DNA from: Nematostella vectensis
Taxonomy: Eukaryota > Cnidaria > Anthozoa > Actiniaria > Edwardsiidae
DNA: 64,000 bases
Direction of reading: 5' to 3'
NCBI RefSeq assembly: GCF_932526225.1
Contig: NC_064035.1
Span: 4,711,501-4,775,500, forward strand
Shown: in pieces, positions 33,430 through 46,500 of the stretch
Position numbering within the stretch: the first letter of the stretch is position 1
Layout: every line of letters starts with the position of its first letter
Program-made: the position numbers and the translations under genes
The notes under the pieces: model-generated
What the model was told of the DNA's origin: nothing
The model's database searches: none
Seen by the model: only the letters and a program-made list of their open reading frames with translations

Positions 33430-36400
33430 TCATAACCCTGCCCCATATGGCCCGACAGAGATTTGTTAAACTTGACACGTGCATACCTTCCTTCCCCCCA
33501 TATTATGGTTTAAACTTTGATACTCAGTGCTGAAAGACCTTAAGATAGAGGATTGAACTTTTATAAAAAGGCTAAAAGCCGTTTACTATTGTATTGTTAT
33601 AGTAGAAATAAAGAAAACTAATAAACATGATCATCTTTTGATGATTTTTAACTGAAAAACCTCTTCTTCTACTTCACTCGGTTGCTGAAAAGTCAGATAG
33701 ATTGTCTATCGATAACTCCCGACTGACCAGCAAGCAGCGCGCGCTACTTTGCAACTGTGGCCACAATTTCGCTAGTTAGATCAAGTTGCGAGAAGAACAA
33801 ATTTTGAAGGATTATGCCGTGTTGTACAAGGAATAATTTCTTTGCCAACGCGGTGAGGCTTGTGTCAATAACATTGTACATTTCTCTTACTCTATTTGTT
33901 TTCTTCTTATGTAGACTGTTTAGTATAGTAAAATTATGACAGTTTAGTAAAGTAAAATTGCGGTTCCTGAATGTTAAATTCACAAATAAAATTAATTAGA
34001 GGAAGCAAACCGTTATTAGTTATTTAACTATAATTTATAGACCGATTTAGTAGTAAAATTGCGGTTTCTGAATGTTAAATTCCCAAATACATGGGTAAAG
34101 CGGTAGTAAACCGCCTTGATAAACATGCAGCCAGAGTATTATTTTTGCGAATACGAGTCGATGATGAACGAGCAGATGGAAAACATTTGGCAAACACCGG
34201 GGGATATTTAATAAGTAAAGAAGCGATGAAGATGATTGCTTCGTTTGCATAGACATACTGTACTGTCTGTAGGTGCCGAAGCAAGCGCGCCCTCCCCCTC
34301 CCCTACAAGCCGCTATAGATTTCTTGCATAATCTTTAGCCTGCGCGCCTATCTCACAGAACGTGTCTCTGCACCTGCACCTAGTTTTTGTAAGTTGCAAT
34401 ATCAATTCGAGTAGTAAGAAGTGAGTAAAATTGAGATTGCTTTCTGCTTGATATATCTTGCGCGCGACAAGGATTATCTGGGGGGGGGGTTCTCAATGAG
34501 ATATCTAATGAAATGAGTGGCAGCATTCTTGGCGAGAAGCAGAGCTGGCGCTATATTTGATCACTATCTTGGGAGGTGCTGGCGGATGGGCCACACTTAT
34601 GGTCAACCATTTGCAAGCATGTTCTTTGTCTCGCGAGCAACCGAGCTTAGCAAAGGTGTGGGCTCTTTGCAGACGAACACAGCAATATTGGGGTAATTTT
34701 CATCGTTCCTATAGCGAAAACGCCGCGTCCAAACAATGCTTTTATTCTAAATAGAATGGAACGCAGCCGAACTTATAAATAAATCTTTGTTTTCGTCGAG
34801 AGACAGATTTGTGCCTGATATATAATGGCACGTAGCTGAGGAGGTACGGAGGGATCGCGAGCATCTCTCCTCGACGCCATAAAGTGTCATTTCCTTATGA
34901 AAGATCGAAATTTACTGTGGTTAAACCGGGCATTTCTCCAACTTCTCGATGACCAAAACCTTTAAGTTTGCCTTTGTTCAATTCTCACACGAAAACACAA
35001 TATTTGTGGTAGTCATGCCAACGTGATAAGGCCATAGTGCCAAGGACCGCCCCCGGAGGACAGGTGAAAGGTATGTAAACTTGATAATGGTAAAATGAAA
35101 GCATTACTCGAATTCTCAGTAAAACACTAAGAGGATGAACAAACGACAACCTTTATACAATAAAGGATTCACTTGCCCCAGATTGAAAATTTAGATGTGT
35201 TCTTTGTAAATGAATATTAATGAATTTTAGCCTATGGCTACAATTTTTGTAATTAAGATTACAATCTGAATAACTCATCTTTTATACATTGTTAACATTG
35301 ACTTTAAAGACCCAGTATCCCTGGCTTTTTCTAGAGACCATGGCTCCCCATAAAGAATGGGTTTACAAACACATTATCAGAGATTTCTCCTGTCCTTTAT
35401 TGAAGTCATGAATGTCCTAAAGCAACCTAAAGAACCTTTCTGAATGTGGCTCGCATTCAGGGATTGGCAGGAGAGCATCGAAATAGCCATAGTCTAATCT
35501 TTTATTAAGGAAATGTAATGAATAAAAGGGATTTGTCACAATCCCCAAATCTTTTGGCAAGCCTCATTCGAGCAATGAGATCTTAAAAGTGTGCTGCCCG
35601 TCAGCCTGGAACGGCTGGATAATATGTATTTGAAAGTTGTTTCTTTTGGATATCCACCTGCAATAGATGGAGGGGGTTGAACAAGAGAGAAAACGGGCGG
35701 TGAAGTGCCTCCATTTGGGACCAATAGCGAGCAAAAAGACGCCGACGTGTCCTCTTAAAGCACTGTAATCAACGACGATTCATCAGCGAAATCGTTCAAC
35801 CTTTTTTTAGTTGGATATTGTTTAATAATCAATAGATAACTTTATATAGCGGTTTTGTCCAAAATAAGTACATTGTTTAGATAAACGAGGATGAATAAAG
35901 CATATAGGAGACACCCCGAGGTTTGGATATCGTTGTCGCGGAATACAATTCGTCCAATTTGAGCAGGTTAATAAAAGTTTGTTGCCAGCAGGGAAAAAGT
36001 AATTATAGTATAGGCTAGATATTACCTTTTAATAGTCAATCATCTATAACGAGTAGTAGGACTTCTAATTATAACTCAAGTAAGGTGCATTTTGAATGTC
36101 ACTCAACTAGCCAGCTACAGCTCATAAATAATTCCCCGAGAGACAAGAAATGACGCAAGAACCAATTAACGGAAAAGTTAGGTTTGAAATCTCTTTTATT
36201 CTAATAAATCTTCTAAGCATTCATTTAAAAAGACAGCCCCCCGTTGTGACTTTCGGTGGTTTGAGGAAGTATCTAGATCAACACCAGGAGTTCTCTACTT
36301 ATTCACTGCCTTTCGAACATCTGTGGCGGATGAAAATGACATTTTCAGCATGTCTTGTTATTTAGTATAATTGAGATTGTTCGCGGAACATATTGTTGAA

Positions 36401-37552
36401 GCTGAAGTCTCACACCATCTGAGAGAGAAATTTTTCACTTAAAGTTGGCAAGGTAAAGTATTTTGATCACTCGCTCTCTTCCATCCACTCAGCGCATGAA
36501 CGTCCAACATGCCAAGAACCAGTCTCAAAATCATTACTGTTGAATATCCGGAAAACCTGCCCGTCTTATCGAAAGGAATTAATAAAAAGGTCAATGTTTG
36601 CGTAAGATATTTTAATTCGATATAATTTGCGCTGGGTATATACTTATTGTCCAAAAAATGATTATTTCTGCTATAATATTTCAAAACAATTCCTACTTAC
36701 AGCTAACAGTGCTATACTTCGTTCTTTTTTATATCTGCCCCTAAACTTCTAATTACTTTAATATAAGAAAAATATGATGGATAAATGTTGTTAATATTAT
36801 GATAATACAAGAATCGAAAAGTCATGACATGTCCGCGTGAATATTTATATTTTATTAAAAGTGTTTTAGTGAACAATTTAGCTGGATATTTTTTTGGAAT
36901 ATATATAATAAGGCCCAATAGGGCGATTCAAAATATAAAGACGAGAAAAAATGTTCCAGCAATATTGTATACTAAAATGTTCAATGAGTTATTTATTGCC
37001 ATACAATAAAATCTCGTTACAAACAGTTTATCTATTTACACTAAAAGTAAGCATTTTAGAAATGTTGCGTCTAAGCCAATTAATGTTTACACGAAGCGAC
37101 TTTAAAAATGCATCGAGCATCGAGAAAACAACTTACTCAAGAAACCTGTTACAAAACAAGACAAAATAAAATAGAAGGAGCGTGGGAATAATAACGCCTA
37201 TCTGCGAGCGCTACAAAATGCGGTTTAGAGCGCGGTCACACACACTAGAAAAATACTAGCAAAGATAAATAACAGTCAAACCGGACATAAATTTCGCTGT
37301 ATATTTGTACTCGATCTAGTCTTCTTACTCCAGTGATATTTCGCGTTGTCTCTCTCGGTGCGGTTGGCAACATGAGGATTCTGAGTGTAAACAAGACGTG
37401 AGAGTTTGGTCCCTAATCATGACATGTGAAGAGGTTTTTCAGAAAAATACTGTTAAACACCTTTTAAGAGGATTACTGCTGTTTTGATTCTGTTTTAAAA
37501 GCTTCATTATATTCTTCGATAAAGGCAAGAGGGTGAGCCGAGCTAGAAAAGT
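33430..37552. other. GPD-channel intergenic region, no gene recognised
   Basis: The GPD 3' UTR ends near 33630. The remaining ~3.9 kb is AT-rich with no supported coding region. A ~40-nt direct repeat containing AAAATTGCGGTT, CTGAATGTTAAATTC occurs at about 33953 and 34056. Short ORFs here have no recognisable content. The last part is presumably promoter and 5' UTR of the channel gene. Confidence 0.5.
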
Positions 37553-40500
37553 ATGAGAGGACGAGAGGGTCTTGGCTTGTGCTGGCTTATACTAGCAACA
37601 CAGCTTTGGTTATCGTCTGCCAAGCAACGTGGGTAAGATTCCTCTCAACTTGCAGTCGTCCTAGTTACTTTTCTCCCAAGCATTGACCTTTGTCTTCCTA
37701 TTTAGAGTTGACGAAGAACGAATGACACAGATACTCGACACCCTGCTCGATAAAGTAAACTATGACAACAGAGTGAGACCCTTTTACAACGGTTAGTAAA
37801 CGTTAGGTGGATCAAGCCTAACGATCTTCTTCCTGGACGTGACCTTCTTCGTTTCTTTCAGGGAAACCCGTTGTCGTTAAGGTTGGGTATTGGATACTTT
37901 CAGTTGACTCAATTGATGTTGTGAATATGGTATGTAAACAGTTCACTTCATCAGTTCTACAAAACTGTAAAGTTCTTTGCCACAACACCTGAATTCCATA
38001 TGACGGCATCAATCCTGTCGCTCCCTTACGTTGTATTTGAAGCCCGATTTGAAGGGTCAATTTTGTCATCCCCTCTCCATACAGTGAGACGTCTTTTAAT
38101 CTTTTTTTTAAACTTAACAACTGCAATTATTGAAGTTGAGTTAAAAATTATAAAATACAATAAGATGTGAGCTAAGAAGCTTAGCTTTTCGTACTGTCAT
38201 ACCATTACATGATATCTTCCTGAAGGACTTTACAGTAGACTTGTTCCTGCGCCAAGAGTGGGTCGATCCTCGTCTTGATCACGGTCTAAACGAAACAATC
38301 TACCTGGGTCACCGAGTTATGCAGAAAATATGGACACCCGACTCGTATTTCCTCAACGCAAAAACTGCAAAGATGCATCACGTGACAACACCTAACCAAA
38401 TGACCCTGATAGCACCTATGGGCGTGGTCAAATACAACACCAGGTAAAACAATTCCCAAATAAATTACATGCATCAAAACGTCAGCAAGACTTTTAACAA
38501 ACGTTTCACTACTACACAGGGTTACCGTTAAAGCAGCATGTACTATTGACTTGAGGAGTTTCCCGATGGACCAGCAGAACTGCCCTCTTGTATTAGAAAG
38601 CTGTAAGTATGGACCAGCAGAACTGCCCTCTTGTATTAGAAAGCTGTAAGTATGGACCAGCAGAACTGCCCTCTTGTATTAGAAAGCTGTAAGTATGGAC
38701 CAGTAGACCTGCCCTCTTGTATTAGAAAGCTGTAAGTATGGACCAGCAGAACTGCCCTCTTGTATTAGAAAGCTGTAAGTATGGACCAGTAGAACTGCCC
38801 TCTTGTATTAGAAAGCTGTATGTATGGACCAGTAGAACTGCCCTCTTGTATTAGAAAGCTGTAAGTATGGACCAGCAGAACTGCCCTCTTGTATTAGAAA
38901 GCTGTAAGTATGGACCAGCAGAACTGCCCTCTTGTATTAGAAAGCTGTAAGTATAGGCCAGTAGAACTGCCCTCTTGTATTAGAAAGCTGTAAGTATAGG
39001 CCAGTAGAACTGCCCTCTTGTATTAGAAAGCTGTAAGTATGGACCAGTAGAACTGCCCTCTTGTATTATAAAGCTGTAAGTATGGACCAGCAGAACTGCC
39101 CTCTTGTATTAGAAAGCTGTAAGTATGGACCAGCAGAACTGCCCTCTTGTATTAGAAAGCTGTATGTATGGACCAGCAGAACTGCCCTCTTGTATTAGAA
39201 AGCTGTAAGTATGGACCAGTAGAACTGCCCTCTTGTATTAGAAAGCTGTATGTATGGACCAGCAGAACTGCCCTCTTGTATTAGAAAGCTGTAAGTATGG
39301 ACCAGCAGAACTGCCCTCTTGTATTAGAAAGCTGTAAGTATAGGCCAGTAGAACTGCCCTCTTGTATAAAAAAGCTGTAAGTATAGGCCAGTAGAACTGC
39401 CCTCTTGTATTAGAAAGCTGTAAGTATGGACCAGTAGAACAGCCCTCTTGTATTATAAAGCTGTAAGTATAGGCCAGTAGAACTGCCCTCTTGTATTAGA
39501 AAGCTGTAAGTATGGACCAGTAGAACAGCCCTCTTGTATTAGAAAGCTGTAAGTATAGGCCAGTAGAACTGCCCTCTTGTATTATAAAGCTGTAAGTATA
39601 GGCCAGTAGAACTGCCCTCTTGTATTATAAAGCTGTAAGTATGGACCAGCAGAACTGCCCTCTTGTATTAGAAAGCTGTAAGTATGGACCAGTAGAACAG
39701 CCCTCTTGTATTAGAAAGCTGTAAGTATAGGCCAGTAGAACTGCCCTCTTGTATTATAAAGCTGTAAGTATAGGCCAGTAGAACTGCCCTCTTGTATTAA
39801 AAAAGCTGTAAGTATGGACCAGCAGAACTGCCCACTTGTATTAGAAAGCTGTAAGTATGGACCAGTAGAACTGCCCTCTTGTATTAGAAAGCTGTAAGTA
39901 TGGACCAGCAGAACTGCCCTCTTGTATTAAAAAAGCTGTAAGTATAGGCCAGTAGAACTGCCCTCTTGTATTAGAAAGCTGTAAGTATGGACCAGTAGAA
40001 CAGCCCTCTTGTATTATAAAGCTGTAAGTATAGGCCAGTAGAACTGCCCTCTTGTATTATAAAGCTGTAAGTATGGACCAGCAGAACTGCCCTCTTGTAT
40101 TATAAAGCTGTAAGTATGGACCAGCAGAACTGCCCTCTTGTATTAGAAATCTGTAAGTATGGACCAGCAGAACCGCCCTCTTGTATCAAAAAAGCTGTAA
40201 GTATGGACCAGTAGAACAGCCCTCTTGTATTATAAAGCTGTAAGTATAGGCCAGCAGAACTGCCCTCTTGTATTAGAAAGCTGTAAGTATGGACCAGCAG
40301 AACTGCCCTCTTGTATTAGAAAGCTGTAAGTATGGACCAGTAGAACTGCCCTCTTGTATTAAAAAAGCTGTAAGTATGGACCAGCAGAACTGCCCTCTTG
40401 TATTAGAAAGCTGTAAGTATGGACCAGTAGAACTGCCCTCTTGTATTATAAAGCTGTAAGTATAGGCCAGTAGAACTGCCCTCTTGTATCAAAAAAGCTG

Positions 40501-43500
40501 TAAGTATGGACCAGCAGAACTGCCCTCTTGTATCAAAAAAGCTGAAAGTATGGACCAGTAGAACTGCCCTCTTGTATTAGAAAGCTGTAAGTATAGGCCA
40601 GTAGAACTGCCCTCTTGTATTAGAAAGCTGTAAGTATGGACCAGCAGAACTGCCTTCTTGTATTAGAAAGCTGTAAGTATGGACCAGTAGAACTGCCCTC
40701 TTGTATTAGAAAGCTGTAAGTATAGGCCAGTAGAACTGCCCTCTTGTATTAGAAAGCTGTAAGTATAGGCCAGTAGAACTGCCCTCTTGTATTAGAAAGC
40801 TAAGTATGGACCAGCAGAACTGCCCTCTTGTATTAGAAAGCTGTAAGTATGGACCAGCAGAACTGCCTCCTTGTATTAGAAAGCTGTAAGTATGGACCAG
40901 CAGAACTGCCTCCTTGTATTAGAAAGCTGTAATTATAGGCCAGTAGAACTGCCCTCTTGTATTAGAAAGCTGTAAGTATAGGCCAGTAGAACTGCCCTCT
41001 TGTATTAGAAAGCTGTAAGTATGGACCAGCAGAACTGCCCTCTTGTATTAGAAAGCTGTAAGTATAGGCCAGTAGAACTGCCCTCTTGTATTAGAAAGCT
41101 GTAAGTATAGGCCAGTAGAACTGTCCTCTTGTATTATAAAGCTGTAAGTATGGACCAGCAGAACTGCCCTCTTGTATTATAAAGCTGTAAGTATAGGCCA
41201 GTAGAACTACCCTCTTGTATTAGAAAGCTGTAAGTATAGGCCAGTAGAACTGCCCTCTTGTATTATAAAGCTGTAAGTATAGGCCAGTAGAACTACCCTG
41301 TTGTATTAGAAAGCTGTAAGTATAGGCCAAGCTGTAAGTATAGGCCAGTAGAACTGCCCTCTTTTATTAGAAAGCTGTAAGTATAGGCCAGCAGAACTGC
41401 CCTCTTGTATTAGAAAGCTGTAAGTATAGGCCAGTAGAACTGCCCTCTTGTATTATAAAGCTGTAAGTATGGACCAGCAGAACTACCCTCTTGTATTATA
41501 AAGCTGTAAGTATAGGCCAAGCTGTAAGTATGGACCAGTAGAACTACCCTCTTGTATTAGAAAGCTGTAAGTATAGGCCAGTAGAACTGCCCTCTTGTAT
41601 TATAAAGCTATAAGTATAGGCCAGTAGAACTACCCTCTTGTATTAGAAAGCTGTAAGTATAGGCCAAGCTGTAAGTATAGGCCAGTAGAACTGCCTCCTT
41701 GTATTAGAAAGCTGTAAGTATGGACCAGTAGAACTACCCTCTTGTATTATAAAGCTGTAAGTATGGACCAGTAGAACTGCCCTCTTGTATTAGAAAGCTG
41801 TAAGTATGGACCAGTAGAACTACCCTCTTGTATTATAAAGCTGTAAGTATGGACCAGTAGAACTGCCCTCTTGTATTAGAAAGCTAAGTATGGACCAGTA
41901 GAACTGCCCTCTTGTATTAGAAAGCTGTAAGTATGGACCAGTAGAACTGCCCTCTTGTATTAGAAAGCTAAGTATGGACCAGCAGAACTGCCCTCTTGTA
42001 TTAGAAAGCTGTAAGTATGGACCAGCAGAACTGCCTCTTGTATTAGAAAGCTGTAAGTATAGACCAGTAGAACTGCCCTCTTGTATTATAAAGCTGTAAG
42101 TATGGACTAGTAGAACTGCCCTCTTGTATTATAAAGCTGTAAGTATGGACCAGTAGAACAGCCCTCTTGTATTAGAAAGCTGTAAGTATGGACCAGTAGA
42201 ACTGCCCTCTTGTATTAGAAAGCTGTAAGTATGGACCAGTAGAACTGCCCTCTTGTATTAGAAAGCTGTAAGTATGGACCAGTAGAACGGCCCTCTTGTA
42301 TTAGAAAGCTGTAAGTATGGACCAGTAGAACTGCCCTCTTGTATTAGAAAGCTGTAAGTATAGGCCAGTAGAACTGCCCTCTTGTATTAGAAAGCTGTAA
42401 GTATAGGCCAGTAGAACTGCCCTCTTGTATTATAAAGCTGTAAGTATGGACCATCAGAACTGCCCTCTTGTATTAGAAAGCTGTAAGTATGGACCAGTAG
42501 AACAGCCCTCTTGTATTAGAAAGCTGTAAGTATAGGCCAGTAGAACTGCCCTCTTGTATTATAAAGCTGTAAGTATAGGCCAGTAGAACTGCCCTCTTGT
42601 ATTAAAAAAGCTGTAAGTATGGACCAGCAGAACTGCCCACTTGTATTAGAAAGCTGTAAGTATGGACCAGTAGAACTGCCCTCTTGTATTAGAAAGCTGT
42701 AAGTATGGACCAGCAGAACTGCCCTCTTGTATTAAAAAAGCTGTAAGTATTGGCCAGTAGAACTGCCCTCTTGTATTAGAAAGCTGTAAGTATGGACCAG
42801 TAGAACAGCCCTCTTGTATTATAAAGCTGTAAGTATAGGCCAGTAGAACTGCCCTCTTGTATTATAAAGCTGTAAGTATGGACCAGCAGAACTGCCCTCT
42901 TGTATTAGAAAGCTGTAAGTATGGACCAGCAGAACTGCCCTCTTGTATTAGAAATCTGTAAGTATGGACCAGCAGAACCGCCCTCTTGTATCAAAAAAGC
43001 TGTAAGTATGGACCAGTAGAACAGCCCTCTTGTATTATAAAGCTGTAAGTATAGGCCAGCAGAACTGCCCTCTTGTATTAGAAAGCTGTAAGTATGGACC
43101 AGCAGAACTGCCCTCTTGTATTAGAAAGCTGTAAGTATGGACCAGTAGAACTGCCCTCTTGTATTAAAAAAGCTGTAAGTATGGACCAGCAGAACTGCCC
43201 TCTTGTATTAGAAAGCTGTAAGTATGGACCAGTAGAACTGCCCTCTTGTATTATAAAGCTGTAAGTATAGGCCAGTAGAACTGCCCTCTTGTATCAAAAA
43301 AGCTGTAAGTATGGACCAGCAGAACTGCCCTCTTGTATCAAAAAAGCTGAAAGTATGGACCAGTAGAACTGCCCTCTTGTATTAGAAAGCTGTAAGTATA
43401 GGCCAGTAGAACTGCCCTCTTGTATTAGAAAGCTGTAAGTATGGACCAGCAGAACTGCCCTCTTGTATTAGAAAGCTGTAAGTATGGACCAGTAGAACTG

Positions 43501-46500
43501 CCCTCTTGTATTAGAAAGCTGTAAGTATAGGCCAGTAGAACTGCCCTCTTGTATTAGAAAGCTGTAAGTATAGGCCAGTAGAACTGCCCTCTTGTATTAG
43601 AAAGCTAAGTATGGACCAGCAGAACTGCCCTCTTGTATTAGAAAGCTGTAAGTATGGACCAGCAGAACTGCCTCCTTGTATTAGAAAGCTGTAAGTATGG
43701 ACCAGCAGAACTGCCTCCTTGTATTAGAAAGCTGTAATTATAGGCCAGTAGAACTGCCCTCTTGTATTAGAAAGCTGTAAGTATAGGCCAGTAGAACTGC
43801 CCTCTTGTATTAGAAAGCTGTAAGTATGGACCAGCAGAACTGCCCTCTTGTATTAGAAAGCTGTAAGTATAGGCCAGTAGAACTGCCCTCTTGTATTAGA
43901 AAGCTGTAAGTATAGGCCAGTAGAACTGTCCTCTTGTATTATAAAGCTGTAAGTATGGACCAGCAGAACTGCCCTCTTGTATTATAAAGCTGTAAGTATA
44001 GGCCAGTAGAACTACCCTCTTGTATTAGAAAGCTGTAAGTATAGGCCAGTAGAACTGCCCTCTTGTATTATAAAGCTGTAAGTATAGGCCAGTAGAACTA
44101 CCCTGTTGTATTAGAAAGCTGTAAGTATAGGCCAAGCTGTAAGTATAGGCCAGTAGAACTGCCCTCTTTTATTAGAAAGCTGTAAGTATAGGCCAGCAGA
44201 ACTGCCCTCTTGTATTAGAAAGCTGTAAGTATAGGCCAGTAGAACTGCCCTCTTGTATTATAAAGCTGTAAGTATGGACCAGCAGAACTACCCTCTTGTA
44301 TTATAAAGCTGTAAGTATAGGCCAAGCTGTAAGTATGGACCAGTAGAACTACCCTCTTGTATTAGAAAGCTGTAAGTATAGGCCAGTAGAACTGCCCTCT
44401 TGTATTATAAAGCTATAAGTATAGGCCAGTAGAACTACCCTCTTGTATTAGAAAGCTGTAAGTATAGGCCAAGCTGTAAGTATAGGCCAGTAGAACTGCC
44501 TCCTTGTATTAGAAAGCTGTAAGTATGGACCAGTAGAACTACCCTCTTGTATTATAAAGCTGTAAGTATGGACCAGTAGAACTGCCCTCTTGTATTAGAA
44601 AGCTGTAAGTATGGACCAGTAGAACTACCCTCTTGTATTATAAAGCTGTAAGTATGGACCAGTAGAACTGCCCTCTTGTATTAGAAAGCTAAGTATGGAC
44701 CAGTAGAACTGCCCTCTTGTATTAGAAAGCTGTAAGTATGGACCAGTAGAACTGCCCTCTTGTATTAGAAAGCTAAGTATGGACCAGCAGAACTGCCCTC
44801 TTGTATTAGAAAGCTGTAAGTATGGACCAGCAGAACTGCCCTCTTGTATTAGAAAGCTGTAAGTATAGACCAGTAGAACTGCCCTCTTGTATTATAAAGC
44901 TGTAAGTATGGACTAGTAGAACTGCCCTCTTGTATTATAAAGCTGTAAGTATGGACCAGTAGAACAGCCCTCTTGTATTAGAAAGCTGTAAGTATGGACC
45001 CGTAGAACTGCCCTCTTGTATTAGAAAGCTGTAAGTATGGACCAGTAGAACTGCCCTCTTGTATTAGAAAGCTGTAAGTATGGACCAGTAGAACGGCCCT
45101 CTTGTATTAGAAAGCTGTAAGTATGGACCAGTAGAACTGCCCTCTTGTATTAGAAAGCTGTAAGTATAGGCCAGTAGAACTGCCCTCTTGTATTAGAAAG
45201 CTGTAAGTATAGGCCAGCAGAACTGCCCTCTTGTATTAGAAAGCTGTAAGTATGGACCAGTAGAACTGCCCTATTGTATTAGAAAGCTGTAAGTATAGGC
45301 CAGTAGAACTGCCCTCTTGTATTAGAAAGCTGTAAGTATGGACCAGTAGAACTGCCCTCTTGTATTAGAAAGCTGTAAGTATGGACCAGTAGAACTGCCC
45401 TCTTGTATTATAAAGCTGTAAGTATGGACCAGTAGAACTGCCCTCTTGTATTATAAAGCTGTAAGTATGGACCAGTAGAACTGCCCTCTTGTATTATAAA
45501 GCTGTAAGTATAGGCCAGCAGAACTGCCCTCTTGTATTAGAAAGCTGTAAGTATGGACCAGTAGAACTGCCCTCTTGTATTAGAAAGCTGTAAGTATAGG
45601 CCAGTAGAACTGCCCTCTTGTATTAGAAAGCTGTAAGTATAGGCCAGTAGAACTGCCTTCTTGTATTAGAAAGCTGTAAGTATGGACCAGTAGAACTGCC
45701 CTCTTGTATTAGAAAGCTGTAAGTATAGGCCAGTAGAACTGCCCTCTTGTATTATAAAGCTGTAAGTATAGGCCAGTAGATCTGCCCTCTTGTATTAGAA
45801 AGCTAAGTATGGACCAGCATAACTGCCCTCTTGTATTAGAAAGCTAAGTATAGGCCAGTAGAACTGCCCTCTTGTATTAGAAAGCTAAGTATGGACCAGC
45901 AGAACTGCCCTCTTGTATTAGAAAGCTGTAAGTATGGACCAGCAAAACTGCCCTATTGTATTAGAAAGCTAAGTATGGACCAGCAGAACTGCCTTCTTGT
46001 ATTAGAAAGCTGTAAGTATGGACCAGTAGAACTGCCCTCTTGTATTAGAAAGCTGTAAGTATAGGCCAGCAGAACTGCCCTCTTGTATTAGAAAGCTGTA
46101 AGTATAGGCCAGTAGAACTGCCCTCTTGTATTAGAAAGCTGTAAGTATAGGCCAGTAGAACTGCCCTCTTGTATTAGAAAGCTGTAAGTATGGACCAGCA
46201 GAACTGCCCTCTTGTATTAGAAAGCTGTAAGTATAGGCCAGTAGAACTGCCCTCTTGTATTAGAAAGCTGTAAGTATAGGCCAGCAGAACTGCCCTCTTG
46301 TATTAGAAAGCTGTAAGTATGGACCAGTAGAACTGCCCTCTTGTATTAGAAATCTGTAAGTATGGACCAGCAGAACTGCCCTCTTGTATTATAAAGCTGT
46401 AAGTGTGGACCAGTAGAACTGCCCTCTTGTATTAGAAAGCTGTAAGTATAGGCCAGTAGAACTGCCCTCTTGTATTAGAAAGCTGTAAGTATGGACCAGC

